Source: Oceanospirillaceae bacterium
GTDB lineage: Bacteria; Pseudomonadota; Gammaproteobacteria; Pseudomonadales; Balneatricaceae
Length of the DNA: 58,512 nt
Assembly (NCBI GenBank): GCA_013373085.1
Contig: JABXIM010000242.1
Span: forward strand, 1-58,512
Reading direction: 5' to 3'
Shown here: positions 36,451-45,694 of the stretch, piece after piece
Layout: every line of letters begins with the position of its first letter
Numbering within the stretch: position 1 is the first letter of the stretch
Notes under the pieces: model-generated
The model's database searches: none
Told to the model about the DNA's origin: nothing
Seen by the model: the letters and a program-made list of their open reading frames with translations, nothing else
Program-made: the position numbers and the translations under genes

Positions 36451-36495
36451 TTAAAATAGTCGCACATCGCCAGACCACTGTGCTCTGGCGATGTG
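36451..36495 (-). terminator. terminator of the small Cys-rich gene
   Basis: Perfect 12-bp stem CACATCGCCAGA (36463-36474) / TCTGGCGATGTG (36484-36495) with a 9-base loop; reading leftward it is followed by CGACTATTTTAA. Fits the end of the leftward gene at 36515. Confidence 0.72.
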
Positions 36496-36514
36496 TCGGA
36501 CGGCTCTCGCCGCG

Positions 36515-36784
36515 CTATCGTTCGATAAGGGTTTCGTGTGCCTTAAGCTTTGCGAGAAGGGACTGACGCTTTTCGTCGCTCAGCCAGTCATTTATCCAGG
36601 CGCTGATGTGGGATCTGTGATTGGGTGTTTTTTTCCACGCCTTATACGCCTTGATATGCGACCCGCAAATGCAAGACGAGCCGTCAGTCTTGACTACGCA
36701 GTCGCATGGAAAAAGCGAGCTCGACTCGAACTGCTTGTCGATCCAGTTTATGACGACCGTCTTTTGCGGCTTACTCAAATCCAT
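36515..36784 (-). CDS. small Cys-containing hypothetical protein
   Basis: 89 residues, MDLSKPQKTVVINWIDKQFE at the start, AAGGA upstream of ATG 36784. A compact Cys motif CDCVVKTDGSSCICGSH could bind zinc or iron. The rest (YKAWKKTPNHRSHISAWIND, WLSDEKRQSLLAKLKAHE) is helical and Lys-rich. I do not recognise the family. Base composition is lower in GC than the neighbours, hinting at transfer; a terminator follows it, supporting that the gene is real. Confidence 0.62.
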   Translation of the reverse strand: MDLSKPQKTVVINWIDKQFESSSLFPCDCVVKTDGSSCICGSHIKAYKAWKKTPNHRSHISAWINDWLSDEKRQSLLAKLKAHETLIER

Positions 36785-37109
36785 CGATGATAATTCCTTA
36801 GGGGCTGTTTTCGCTCGCGTGATGTGTCTGGGTGACCTTCCAAGCACGCGGCGGCATTCTAGTGCGGACTGTCGCCAATTGCTGCAATCGGGCGTTAGAC
36901 TTTGGTCATAAAAGAAGGCTCGACATGGACCGACTTAGCGATAAGTCGGCGTCTAATCACCCATTCACGGTTCAGTTCGAATCTATTTGTGACGTCACCG
37001 TTGCGGTTGGAGCTGTGAGTGGCCTGCGGCCTGATTATGGTTGCCGTCAGCTTTTCCAAAGTGGCGGCGGGCATCCGGCATCCTTCTTGGGCTGAGGCGC
37101 CCCGGCCTG
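36785..37109. other. AT-richer interval with GNRA-type hairpin
   Basis: No confident gene. CCGACTTA (36930-36937), GCGA, TAAGTCGG (36942-36949) is a perfect 8-bp stem with a GNRA tetraloop. A 56-codon frame starts at ATG 36925 after AAGAAGG, but nothing supports it. The region ends in the miaE promoter. Confidence 0.4.
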
Positions 37110-37115
37110 TATAAT
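37087..37115 (+). promoter_or_regulatory. sigma70 promoter of miaE
   Basis: TTGGGC (37087-37092), 17 bases, perfect TATAAT (37110-37115); transcription would start near 37122, leaving a very short leader. Confidence 0.7.
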
Positions 37116-37144
37116 CCGCCCGTTTTTAAAACATGGCGGATTCC

Positions 37145-37753
37145 ATGGACACCCTCGACGAAATCAAAGCATTCCTCGGCTGCGAAACCCCCGACAGCTG
37201 GATACAGGCGGCGCTGGAGAACCAGGACGTGCTGCTGATCGATCATGCCCACTGCGAGAAGAAGGCGGCATCCACGGCGATGTCGTTGATGTTCCGTTAC
37301 GTCGAGCGTACCGATCTGCTGAACAAGATGTCGCGCCTGGCGCGCGAGGAGCTGATTCATTTCGAGCAGGTGCTGGCGATCATGGAGAAGCGGGGGATTG
37401 TCTACGATCACATGTCGCCGGCGCGTTATGCCGGCGGGCTGCGGTCCGAGGTGCGAACCTACGAACCGGGCAAGCTGGTGGATACGCTGATCGTCGGTGC
37501 CTTTATCGAAGCGCGCTCGTGCGAGCGCTTCGCCAAGCTGGCGCCCTACCTGGACCCGGAGCTGTCCAAATTCTACCGCTCGCTGCTGAAGTCAGAGGGG
37601 CGCCATTACCAGGATTACCTGGGGTTGGCGCAGGATGCGGCGGGGGAGGCGATCGACGCGCGCATCGAGACTTTCCGTCGGATCGAGAACGAGCTGATCC
37701 TGTCGGAAGACGATAGCTTCCGTTTCCACAGCGGCGCGCCTGCGGCGGCCTGA
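37145..37753 (+). CDS. miaE: tRNA-(ms2io6A)-hydroxylase
   Basis: Diiron enzyme hydroxylating the isopentenyl group of 2-methylthio-N6-isopentenyladenosine at tRNA position 37. 202 residues; Glu and His ligands are visible in DHAHCEKKAASTAMSL, EELIHFEQVL, GAFIEARSCERFA and SEGRHYQDYLGLA, the ferritin-like four-helix set. ATG 37145 is chosen since GGCGGA precedes it; ATG 37133, four codons earlier, is possible but has no ribosome site. Single gene with its own promoter. Confidence 0.92.
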   Translation: MDTLDEIKAFLGCETPDSWIQAALENQDVLLIDHAHCEKKAASTAMSLMFRYVERTDLLNKMSRLAREELIHFEQVLAIMEKRGIVYDHMSPARYAGGLRSEVRTYEPGKLVDTLIVGAFIEARSCERFAKLAPYLDPELSKFYRSLLKSEGRHYQDYLGLAQDAAGEAIDARIETFRRIENELILSEDDSFRFHSGAPAAA

Positions 37754-37761
37754 ATAAACCT

Positions 37762-37845
37762 GTGGGAGCGGCGTACCCAAAGGGCACTTCCGCGCCGCGA
37801 ATAGGTCTTGGTGCATCTTGATTCGCACCGGGGCGCCGCTCCCAC
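37762..37845. repeat. REP-like inverted pair
   Basis: GTGGGAGCGGCG (37762-37773) and CGCCGCTCCCAC (37834-37845) are perfect 12-bp inverted copies, similar to the GTGGGAGCGG core of Pseudomonas REPs. A related remnant GGGGTGCCGCTCC is at about 41.06 kb. Lies between convergent miaE and lpxH. Confidence 0.75.
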
Positions 37846-37868
37846 GCGAATACCCCAAGGGAAAGCCA

Positions 37869-38594
37869 TCACTCGATCGGGAAGTCGATCAGCTCGAACC
37901 CCGAATCGTCGAGCTCCAGATACCAGCCGCGCCGGTCCCAGTCGCCGAGCACAATGCGGATGCCGCTGCCGTCACCCAGCTGATTCCGGTGCACCGCCGG
38001 GCGGTGGGTGTGGCCGTGAATCAGTTGCTCGACACCGGCGTCCAGCATCGCCTCGCGGACGGCCTGCGGATTGACGTCCATGATCTCGTCGGATTTCTCC
38101 ATGCCCCGGGCCTTGCTGGCTTCGCGCAGCTGGCGCGCGATCGCCATGCGCTGTTCGACGGACTGCGCCAGGAACTGGCGTTGCCAGTTGGCATCGCGTA
38201 CCTGGTTGCGAAATGCCAGGTATTCGGCATCGTCGGTGCAGAGCTGGTCACCGTGCATCAGCAGGATCGGGCCGGCCGGATGCTCGATGCAAAACGCCTC
38301 GGGCAGCAGCTCGCCACCGATTCGGGCCATGAGCGCTTCGCCGACGAGAAAATCGCGGTTGCCGTGCTGGAAGTACAGCCGGGTGCCGCTGGCGGAGAGG
38401 TGCGCCAGCGCACCGTATACGTCATCGAGCCCCGGCATCGGCGCGTCATCGCCGATCCAGGCCTCGAAGATGTCGCCGAGCAGGTAAAGCTCGTCGGCGC
38501 CGCTGGCCGTTTCCCGCAGAAAATGGAGAAACGCCCCGGTCAGGTCGGGGCGTTCCGGGCGTAGATGAAGATCTGACGCAAAGAGTCGTCGCAT
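37869..38594 (-). CDS. lpxH: UDP-2,3-diacylglucosamine diphosphatase
   Basis: Lipid A synthesis enzyme cleaving UDP-diacylglucosamine to lipid X. 241 residues; calcineurin-like metal motifs are SDLHL (Asp8, His10), GDIFEAWIGDD, HGNRDFL, HGD and HGHTHRPAVH. Length and the order ppiB-lpxH match Pseudomonas. It starts nine bases after the ppiB stop, so the two are cotranscribed leftward. Confidence 0.95.
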   Translation of the reverse strand: MRRLFASDLHLRPERPDLTGAFLHFLRETASGADELYLLGDIFEAWIGDDAPMPGLDDVYGALAHLSASGTRLYFQHGNRDFLVGEALMARIGGELLPEAFCIEHPAGPILLMHGDQLCTDDAEYLAFRNQVRDANWQRQFLAQSVEQRMAIARQLREASKARGMEKSDEIMDVNPQAVREAMLDAGVEQLIHGHTHRPAVHRNQLGDGSGIRIVLGDWDRRGWYLELDDSGFELIDFPIE

Positions 38595-38603
38595 GCCGAG
38601 AGA

Positions 38604-39098
38604 TTAGTCTTCCAGCGTTGCGGATTCGATGATGACGTCCTCGACCGGAACGTCCTGGTGGCCGGCGCGGAAGCCGGTCTTCACGGCCTTGATCTTGTTG
38701 ACCACGTCCATGCCTTCGACGACCTTGCCGAATACCGCGTAACCCCAGCCCTGGGTGGTCTTGGCGGTGTGGTTGAGGAAGCTGTTGTCGTTGACGTTGA
38801 TGAAGAACTGGGCGGACGCCGAGTGCGGGTCCATGGTGCGGGCCATGGCGATGGTGCCGGTGTCGTTCGACAGACCATTGTCAGCTTCGTTTTCGATGCT
38901 GGTGCCGGTCTTCTTCTCTTTCATGCCCGGTTCCATGCCGCCGCCCTGGATCATGAAGCCGTCGATGACGCGATGGAAGATCACGCCGTCATAGAAGCCT
39001 TCGCGCACGTACTTTTCGAAGTTGGCGGCGGTTTTCGGCGCCTTGTCGTGGTTGAGTTCGATCTTGATGACGCCGTGATTGGTGTTGAGAATTACCAT
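38604..39098 (-). CDS. ppiB: peptidyl-prolyl cis-trans isomerase B (cyclophilin)
   Basis: 164-residue cytoplasmic cyclophilin without signal peptide ([21 protein letters not shown]). Catalytic Arg and surrounding residues are in [15 protein letters not shown], with [20 protein letters not shown] and [17 protein letters not shown]. Divergent from glnS and upstream of lpxH. Confidence 0.95.
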   Translation of the reverse strand: MVILNTNHGVIKIELNHDKAPKTAANFEKYVREGFYDGVIFHRVIDGFMIQGGGMEPGMKEKKTGTSIENEADNGLSNDTGTIAMARTMDPHSASAQFFINVNDNSFLNHTAKTTQGWGYAVFGKVVEGMDVVNKIKAVKTGFRAGHQDVPVEDVIIESATLED

Positions 39099-39205
39099 TC
39101 GTACAGTCCTGATAGGATTTTTATGAACGCCGCCATTATAACGAAATGGTGGCGATTCGCATCCCGGGAAGTGTCACGCGCCTTCGCTCGACCGGACGAT
39201 ACGTA

Positions 39206-39211
39206 TATAAT
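39206..39211 (+). promoter_or_regulatory. -10 element of glnS
   Basis: Perfect TATAAT 48 bases before the glnS ATG; the -35 at 17-base spacing (TTCGCT) is weak, so confidence in the full promoter is limited. Confidence 0.45.
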
Positions 39212-39258
39212 ATTGCGACTTTTTCGCTGTCAGGACAGACTTGGACGCCCAGCCGACT

Positions 39259-40941
39259 ATGAGCAAACACGAAACCGTCAAGCCGACGAACTTTATCCAC
39301 CAGATCATCGAGAAAGACCTTGCAGAAGAAAAGGTTGCCGGTGGTCAGGTCATCACACGTTTCCCGCCGGAGCCGAACGGCTATCTGCATATCGGTCACG
39401 CCAAGTCCATCTGCCTGAACTTCGGCACCGCCGAAAAATACCAGGGCACCTGCCACCTGCGCTTTGACGACACCAACCCCGAGAAGGAAAGTCAGGAGTA
39501 CATCGACGCCATCGCCGAGGACGTGCGCTGGCTGGGCTTCAAGTGGGGTGGCGATATCCGCTACACCTCGGACTACTTCGACCAGCTGCACCAGTGGGCG
39601 GTATACCTGATCGAGCAGGGCAGGGCCTACGTCGACAGCCTCAGCGCCCATGAGATGCGCGAGTTCCGCGGCACCCTGACCGAGCCGGGCAAGAACAGCC
39701 CCTACCGCGAGCGTTCCGTCGAGGAGAACCTGGAGTTGTTCGAGCGCATGCGCAACGGCGAGTTCGACGAGGGCGACTGCGTGCTGCGCGCCAAAATCGA
39801 CATGGCGGCGCCGAACATCAACCTGCGTGATCCGGTGATCTACCGTATCCGCAAGGCGCACCATCACCAGAGCGGCGACAAGTGGTGCATTTATCCGTCC
39901 TATGACTTCGCCCACGGTCAGTCCGACGCCCTCGAGGGTATCACCCACTCGATATGTACCCTGGAGTTCGAGGACCACCGTCCGCTGTACGACTGGTTCA
40001 TCGAGAACCTGCCGGTGCCGGCACAGCCCCGCCAGTACGAATTCGCGCGCCTGAACCTGAATTATACCGTTACCAGTAAGCGCAAGCTGAAGCTGCTGGT
40101 CGAGGAAAAGCACGTCGCGGGCTGGGACGATCCGCGCATGCCGACCATCTCCGGTCTGCGCCGTCGCGGCTACACGCCGGCGTCGATCCGCAACTTCTGC
40201 GACATGATCGGCGTGACCCGCTCCAACGGCATCGTCGACATGGGCATGCTGGAAGCGGCGGTACGGGACGACCTGGATGCCAACGCTCCGCGCGCCATGT
40301 GCGTCACCCGTCCGCTGAAAGTGACTGTCAGCAACTTCGCCGAGGGCGGCGAAGAGTGGTTCGAACTGCCGGCACACCCGAAGGACGAGTCGATGGGCCT
40401 GCGCAAGGTGCCTTTCACCCGCAACCTGCTGATCGAGCAGGAAGACTTCGAAGAAGAGAAACCGCGCAAGTGGAAGCGTCTGGCGCCGGGCGATGCGGTG
40501 CGCCTGCGTGGTGCCTACGTCATCACCTGCGACGAGGTGATCAAGGACGAGGCGGGTAATGTCGTCGAACTGATCTGCAGCTACGACCCGGCGACCAAGG
40601 GCGAAAACCCGACCGGGTACAAGCCCAATGGCGTTATCCACTGGGTCTCGGCCAATCACTCGGTGCCCTGCGAAGTGCGCCTGTACGACCGCCTGTTCAC
40701 CGAGGCGAACCCGGACGGCGACAAGGAGCGCGACTTCCACAACTTTATCAACCCCGAGTCGCTGGAAGTGCTGACCGACAGCCGCGTCGAGATCGGTCTC
40801 AAGCACGCGGTCGCCGAATCCCACTTCCAGTTCGAGCGTCTGGGTTATTTCAGCGTCGACAAGGATTCGGACGAATCGCGTCTGGTGATCAACCGTACTG
40901 TGACGCTGCGCGACTCCTGGGCCAAGATCCAGGGCAAGTAA
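39259..40941 (+). CDS. glnS: glutaminyl-tRNA synthetase
   Basis: Class I synthetase charging tRNA-Gln. 560 residues from ATG 39259 ([20 protein letters not shown]); the TTG at 39241 is not needed. HIGH motif in [17 protein letters not shown] equivalent in [11 protein letters not shown], and the GlnRS signature [11 protein letters not shown]-terminal beta-barrels bind the anticodon. Ends in a strong palindromic terminator. Confidence 0.97.
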   Translation: MSKHETVKPTNFIHQIIEKDLAEEKVAGGQVITRFPPEPNGYLHIGHAKSICLNFGTAEKYQGTCHLRFDDTNPEKESQEYIDAIAEDVRWLGFKWGGDIRYTSDYFDQLHQWAVYLIEQGRAYVDSLSAHEMREFRGTLTEPGKNSPYRERSVEENLELFERMRNGEFDEGDCVLRAKIDMAAPNINLRDPVIYRIRKAHHHQSGDKWCIYPSYDFAHGQSDALEGITHSICTLEFEDHRPLYDWFIENLPVPAQPRQYEFARLNLNYTVTSKRKLKLLVEEKHVAGWDDPRMPTISGLRRRGYTPASIRNFCDMIGVTRSNGIVDMGMLEAAVRDDLDANAPRAMCVTRPLKVTVSNFAEGGEEWFELPAHPKDESMGLRKVPFTRNLLIEQEDFEEEKPRKWKRLAPGDAVRLRGAYVITCDEVIKDEAGNVVELICSYDPATKGENPTGYKPNGVIHWVSANHSVPCEVRLYDRLFTEANPDGDKERDFHNFINPESLEVLTDSRVEIGLKHAVAESHFQFERLGYFSVDKDSDESRLVINRTVTLRDSWAKIQGK

Positions 40942-40972
40942 GGCTTCAGGCGACAGGCTTCAGGCTGCAAAC

Positions 40973-41005
40973 ACAGGGCCCCGCAATTGCGGGGCCCTGT
41001 TTTTT
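40973..41005 (+). terminator. glnS terminator
   Basis: ACAGGGCCCCGC / GCGGGGCCCTGT around AATT, followed by six T. Just upstream, GGCTTCAGGC is directly repeated (about 40942-40965). Confidence 0.93.
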
Positions 41006-41065
41006 GCGGGCTTGCCGATAGACAAGCTTTCCTGGCTGGATAGCCTTCGTGACGGGGTGCCGCTC

Positions 41066-41872
41066 CTAGGTGGATTCCACGGCTCCATCCAGCTCCGCCT
41101 GCCATCGCGCGATATGCTCGATCACCCAGTCCGGGTCATCCTGGGGCAGGTCGTGGCCGGCATCGGCGTGGAAATGCAGGCGTGCGCCCCAGTGTTTGGC
41201 GATAGCGGTGCTGCAGACGGGGCTCACCAGCCGGTCCCGGTCGCTGGCGAGGATCAGGGTCGGCGACTGCGGCGTATTGTCACCGATGCGACAGCAGGCG
41301 GACGCGAGCAGCTGGCGCAGGAAATTCATCCGGCTGACCGGGCACTCCCGGGCATAGCCGATCCAGGCCTTTATAGTCTCATCGCGCAAATCCCGGCGAT
41401 TGCAGGTGAGGTCATAGATGCAGCCTTCACGCCTCTCCACCCGGACCGGGAGCGCCGCCAGCAGACGCAGCAGCGCTGGTGGTCGGATGCGGCGCCAGGG
41501 TGGGCTCAGGTCGCCAAAGCTGCTATTGATCAGCACCAGGCGGCGGACTTCGTGCGGGTGATGCAGCGCCCAGAGCGCCGCCACCATGCCGCCCATTGAC
41601 AGCCCGAGCAGATTCACCGCGCCCTGATGCTGCAGCGGTTCGCGAATTGCCTCGAGGGCCGTGCGCAGACTGAGCGGGCTTGGCTCCCGACAGCGGGTGC
41701 CGTTACCGGGCAGGTCCGGGCAATAGACCGTTGCTTGCAGGCGGTCGGCCAGGCCTTGCGCGAAACTGCCCCAGTGGCGGTGTTCGCGCACCAGTCCCCG
41801 CAGCAGTACCCAGCTTTGCGCGGGCTCGGCGGCAGCCTTTGCGGGTTCGAAGCGTGCGAGCGTCGGAGCCAT
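41066..41872 (-). CDS. alpha/beta hydrolase
   Basis: 268 residues. Nucleophile elbow GLSMGGM (Ser about residue 93), catalytic Asp region LILASDRDRLVSP and His in DAGHDLPQDDP make the triad; the oxyanion region is VLLRGLVREHRHWG rather than the more usual HGLF. BioH-like by size, but no biotin gene is close, so the substrate stays open. Its ATG directly follows the stop of the upstream M14-like gene, so the two are translated together. Confidence 0.85.
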   Translation of the reverse strand: MAPTLARFEPAKAAAEPAQSWVLLRGLVREHRHWGSFAQGLADRLQATVYCPDLPGNGTRCREPSPLSLRTALEAIREPLQHQGAVNLLGLSMGGMVAALWALHHPHEVRRLVLINSSFGDLSPPWRRIRPPALLRLLAALPVRVERREGCIYDLTCNRRDLRDETIKAWIGYARECPVSRMNFLRQLLASACCRIGDNTPQSPTLILASDRDRLVSPVCSTAIAKHWGARLHFHADAGHDLPQDDPDWVIEHIARWQAELDGAVEST

Positions 41873-42958
41873 TCAGCGCCTGTCCGGCCAGGCCCAGCGG
41901 CGTTCCGCCTGGCGTTGGTGAGTTCTTCTGTCGTCATCGTACGGTACCCAGCTTTGCCAGGAGCGGGTGGCGCGGATCAAAAAATCCAGCAGCAGGCTGT
42001 GACGGCGCAGGATACGCTTGTGCCGGTGCGGCACCATCGGGTTGAACAGGCCTTTGAAACTCGTCAGCTGGCGCAGGTTTTTCTTGACCCAGAGCCAGGA
42101 CCCCATTTCCAGCGTCAGCGGCATGAACAGGCCCGGACCTTTATCGCGCCGAATCCGATAGAGGTAGTCCCAGAGATCGCCGTGCGTCCGGTACTGATGG
42201 AACTGGGGTTCGATAACATAGGGATGGTGGGGTAACGCGCGCTCGAAAAGCCGGGTCAGGGCGTGCATCTCGGCGGCATTCTCGAACAGCCGGTTATTCC
42301 CGGCATAGGGAAACCAGATGCGGTCGCGCATGCCGAAGCCCGAGTGGCAGTCGAGCGACAGCGCGAACGGCGCGGCGCTGATTTGCGACTGCACCAGAGC
42401 GCAGAGCGCCTGCGCTTCGGGTTGCATCGGGTCCTCCCGGGGCCCCCTGTACCAGGGCAGCCAGCGGCTAATGCGGTGGCCCGAAACCAGCCAGGGGCCG
42501 GGCTGTTCGGCGTCGATGGGGGCGTTGCGCATCAGGTCGACGCCGTTGCCGTTACTGCGCCAGCCGTGGGCCATGCCGACCGGGTTGACCAGCGGACACA
42601 GCACCAGGCGGATATGTTCGAGGTCCTGTCTCAGGCCCTGGTCCCATTCAAGCCGGCTGAGCAGGTTGCGCAGCTGGGCCAGTACCAGTTGCGTGCCGAT
42701 GCGTTCGACGCCGTGAATGCCGCCGCTCAGCAGCAGCACCGGCGCATCCGGAGCCGGGTTGCCGATCGTCAGCGCGTAGACCGGCAGCGCCAGGTTGCCA
42801 TCGCAAACCTCGGCCAGGACGCTGGACTGCAGGCGCGGCTCGCCCTTGCGAATCAGGCGTTCGAGGCGGTGAAGCTCCGGCAGCTGACGGCGGTAGTAGG
42901 CCGTGAGGGAGTCGGGTGGATCGGTTCGGCGTGCGACGGCGAGCAGGGATTCCATCAT
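41873..42958 (-). CDS. M14-type zinc carboxypeptidase-like protein
   Basis: 361 residues. The zinc site HxxE is in SGGIHGVERIGTQ, the third ligand in LDCHSGFG, and the catalytic Glu in LTLEMGSWLW. NPVGMAHGWRSNGNGVDLMRN matches the substrate-binding Asn-Arg of M14 peptidases. No signal peptide, so probably cytoplasmic. Related proteins act on amidated or peptide substrates; the target here is unknown. Coupled to the following hydrolase gene. Confidence 0.83.
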   Translation of the reverse strand: MMESLLAVARRTDPPDSLTAYYRRQLPELHRLERLIRKGEPRLQSSVLAEVCDGNLALPVYALTIGNPAPDAPVLLLSGGIHGVERIGTQLVLAQLRNLLSRLEWDQGLRQDLEHIRLVLCPLVNPVGMAHGWRSNGNGVDLMRNAPIDAEQPGPWLVSGHRISRWLPWYRGPREDPMQPEAQALCALVQSQISAAPFALSLDCHSGFGMRDRIWFPYAGNNRLFENAAEMHALTRLFERALPHHPYVIEPQFHQYRTHGDLWDYLYRIRRDKGPGLFMPLTLEMGSWLWVKKNLRQLTSFKGLFNPMVPHRHKRILRRHSLLLDFLIRATRSWQSWVPYDDDRRTHQRQAERRWAWPDRR

Positions 42959-43102
42959 GGCGGGCTTGGGTGGCAGGCTTCCATTGAGGTCTTAGTCTAG
43001 CAGGGCTTTGCGGGCTCGGCGGCCGGTAGCGCTTCCACTCTCGGTCGGCGTTGACGAAATGCAAGCGCGATCTGTTATGCTCGCGGACATTCGAGGCGGT
43101 AG

Positions 43103-44065
43103 GTGAGAAAAGCGATGGCAGGGAAGGGGTATCTTGGGGCTGCGCTGGCTGCGGCAGCGATAACGATGAGTGGCTGTTCCTCTGTGGCGACGACCGACAC
43201 CGGCGCTGTTTCCCTGGCCGGGGATATCGCCATTACGCGCGTCGCGCTGCTGCCCGAAGAAGTGCTCGAAACCTCCGGCCTTGCGTTAGTTGACGGTCGC
43301 CTCTGGACGGTCAACGACAGCGGCAACGAGGCTGCGCTTTACGGCCTGGGACACAATGGCGCGGCTCTCGAGAAAGTGCTGTACCTGGCCGGTGCAGAGA
43401 ATGTCGACTGGGAGGCCGTCGCGGCCGATGGCCAGTATCTGTTCGTGGCCGACTGCGGCAACAACCGCGGCAATCGCGCGCAGCTCGATCTCTACCGGGT
43501 CGCGTTGGCGGACCTCAGTGCGCCGGATGGCAGCCGCGTCGATTATCGTCGCATGCATTTCCGCTATGGGGAGCGCCTCGAAGTGACCTCGTCGGGCGAC
43601 CACAACTATGATTGCGAAGCGCTGACGGCGGTCGACGACAGCCTGTGGCTGTTCAGCAAGGATCGGGGCGACGGGCAAAGCCGCCTTTACCGGCTGAGCG
43701 GTGCGGCCGACGAACAGTCGGTATTTCCCGTGGCGACCTACCCGGTGGACGGGCTCGTCACCGGGGCAGACTTCGATCCGGTCAGTCGTCGCCTGGCGTT
43801 GATCGGCTACAGTCGCGAGCGGCTGTTCGGTCACAGCTTCCTGTGGCTTGTGCCGGTTCCGGGCGAGCTGCCGGACTGGTCGGCGGCGCGACGTTACCGC
43901 CTCGGCATCTATGCCCAGTGGGAGGCGGTGAGCTGGGATGGACCGCAGCGGCTGCTGCTGACCGCCGAGCGCAGTGTGCTGACGGATACCATGCTGGGCG
44001 AAATCCGCCTTGACGCGCGGGGTGAGCCACGGCCGGCTCGCCAGGCCACCGAGGATCTGTGGTGA
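43103..44065 (+). CDS. predicted lipoprotein with beta-propeller-like body
   Basis: 320 residues from GTG 43103 (GAGG upstream); ATG 43115 is a possible alternative start. A signal sequence with lipobox MSGC (Cys about residue 25) predicts a lipid anchor. The body has repeated strands such as LVDGRLWTVNDSGNEAALYG, QYLFVADCGNNRGNRAQLDL and SLWLFSKDRGDGQSRLYRL, resembling WD40/propeller folds. I do not recognise a named family; role unknown. Confidence 0.78.
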   Translation: MRKAMAGKGYLGAALAAAAITMSGCSSVATTDTGAVSLAGDIAITRVALLPEEVLETSGLALVDGRLWTVNDSGNEAALYGLGHNGAALEKVLYLAGAENVDWEAVAADGQYLFVADCGNNRGNRAQLDLYRVALADLSAPDGSRVDYRRMHFRYGERLEVTSSGDHNYDCEALTAVDDSLWLFSKDRGDGQSRLYRLSGAADEQSVFPVATYPVDGLVTGADFDPVSRRLALIGYSRERLFGHSFLWLVPVPGELPDWSAARRYRLGIYAQWEAVSWDGPQRLLLTAERSVLTDTMLGEIRLDARGEPRPARQATEDLW

Positions 44066-44186
44066 TTGGGTTAAAAGGGTCGCGCATGGACGCAATCAAT
44101 TGATTTATAATGGGCGCTAATTGTGCCGTCGCGGGGACCCAATGTCCGGCGGCGGATCGGCAACTTGAAAAGCAAAAGCTGGTTTG

Positions 44187-45572
44187 ATGCTGCAAATCTA
44201 CAACACTCTGAGCAAGGAAAAGGCGCCGTTCGAGCCGCTCGAGGCGGGCAAGATCAAGATGTACGTCTGCGGGGTGACCGTATACGACTACTGTCATATC
44301 GGGCATGCCCGCGTGATGGTCGCGTTCGACGTCATCACCCGCTACATGCGCGAGCGTGGCTGGGACGTAACCTACGTCCGCAACATTACCGACGTCGACG
44401 ACAAGATCATCAGGCGCGCCGCCGAGAACGGCGAGGCGCCGGACGCCCTGACCGCGCGCATGATCGATGCCATGCACGAAGACGAGGATCGCCTCGGGGT
44501 ACTGCGTCCGGACCAGGAACCGCGTGCCACCGGGCACATGGATGATATCGTCGCGCTGGTGCAGACCCTGATCGACAAGGGCTACGCCTACCAGGCGTCG
44601 AATGGCGACGTTTACTACCGCGTCGAGAAGTTCGCGGAATACGGCAAACTGACGCGCCAGAACATCGACGAGTTGCGATCCGGCGCCCGTATCGAGGTCG
44701 GTGAGGTCAAGGAAAGCCCGCTCGACTTCGTACTCTGGAAAGCGGCCAAGCCCGGCGAGGTGAGCTGGCCGTCGCCCTGGGGCGAGGGGCGGCCGGGCTG
44801 GCACATCGAATGCTCCGCGATGTCCAAGTGCTGCCTCGGCGATACCTTCGACATCCATGGCGGCGGTCCGGACCTGCCGTTCCCGCACCACGAGAACGAA
44901 ATCGCGCAATCGGAGGCGGCCAACGGCGTCACCTTCGCCAACAGCTGGATGCACGCCGGTCCGGTGCGGGTCAACAGCGAGAAGATGTCGAAGTCGCTGG
45001 GCAACTTCTTCACCATCCGCGATGTGCTGGAGAAGTACAACCCGGAAGTGGTGCGTTACTTCCTCGCCAGCGTTCACTATCGCAGCTACATCGACTACAG
45101 CGAAGACAGTCTGCGGGAAGCGAAGAGCGCGCTGGAGCGCTTCTACCAGGCGCTGGCATCGGTCGAGGTTGCTGACAGCGAGCCGGAAAACGATGTCGAG
45201 GCCCGTTTCTTCGCGGCGATGGATGACGACTTCAACACGCCGAAGGCGCTGGCGGTGCTGTTCGAGCTGGTGACCGAGCTCAACAAGGCGGTGCGCGAAG
45301 GCAGTGCCGAGGCTGGCCGGATGGCGGCGCAGCTGAAGCGTCTGGGCGGTATTCTCGGTCTGCTGCAGCAGGACCCCGACGCCTTCCTGAAGGGCGAGGA
45401 TCGCGCCGGCGAGCTCTCGTCCGATGCGATCGAGGCATTGATCGAGCAGCGCAACGCGGCGCGCCGCGACAAGGACTTCGCCGAGTCCGACCGCATTCGC
45501 GACGACCTGGCCGCACAGGGGGTGATCCTCAAGGACAGCCGTGAAGGCACCACCTGGTACCGAGAAGGCTGA
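44187..45572 (+). CDS. cysS: cysteinyl-tRNA synthetase
   Basis: 461 residues from ATG 44187 (MLQIYNTLSKEKAPFEP). The zinc site begins with Cys in KMYVCGVTVYD, HIGH motif is HIGHARVM, and KMSKS is EKMSKSLGNFF. GWHIECSAM and HHENEIAQSEAAN carry further zinc ligands. A TATAAT at 44106-44111 may be its promoter. Ends in a strong terminator. Confidence 0.97.
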   Translation: MLQIYNTLSKEKAPFEPLEAGKIKMYVCGVTVYDYCHIGHARVMVAFDVITRYMRERGWDVTYVRNITDVDDKIIRRAAENGEAPDALTARMIDAMHEDEDRLGVLRPDQEPRATGHMDDIVALVQTLIDKGYAYQASNGDVYYRVEKFAEYGKLTRQNIDELRSGARIEVGEVKESPLDFVLWKAAKPGEVSWPSPWGEGRPGWHIECSAMSKCCLGDTFDIHGGGPDLPFPHHENEIAQSEAANGVTFANSWMHAGPVRVNSEKMSKSLGNFFTIRDVLEKYNPEVVRYFLASVHYRSYIDYSEDSLREAKSALERFYQALASVEVADSEPENDVEARFFAAMDDDFNTPKALAVLFELVTELNKAVREGSAEAGRMAAQLKRLGGILGLLQQDPDAFLKGEDRAGELSSDAIEALIEQRNAARRDKDFAESDRIRDDLAAQGVILKDSREGTTWYREG

Positions 45573-45584
45573 TCCGGCCACTCG

Positions 45585-45610
45585 AAGGCGACCCCCGGGG
45601 TCGCCTTTTT
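45585..45610 (+). terminator. cysS terminator
   Basis: AAGGCGACC / GGTCGCCTT stem with a CCCGG loop, followed by TTTT. Twelve bases after the cysS stop. Confidence 0.9.
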
Positions 45611-45694
45611 CGTTCCGGGGCGTGATTGCCCGTTTGCGGCAGAGGCTTTTCGAGCGGCCTTTTCAGCTCCGTTTCACCAGCGGCTTTTACACTC

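Noticed and set aside
36925-37095. 56-codon frame starting MDRLSDKSASNHP with AAGAAGG upstream
   Set aside because: Short, no recognisable family, and its first codons form the GCGA hairpin; not enough support for a gene.
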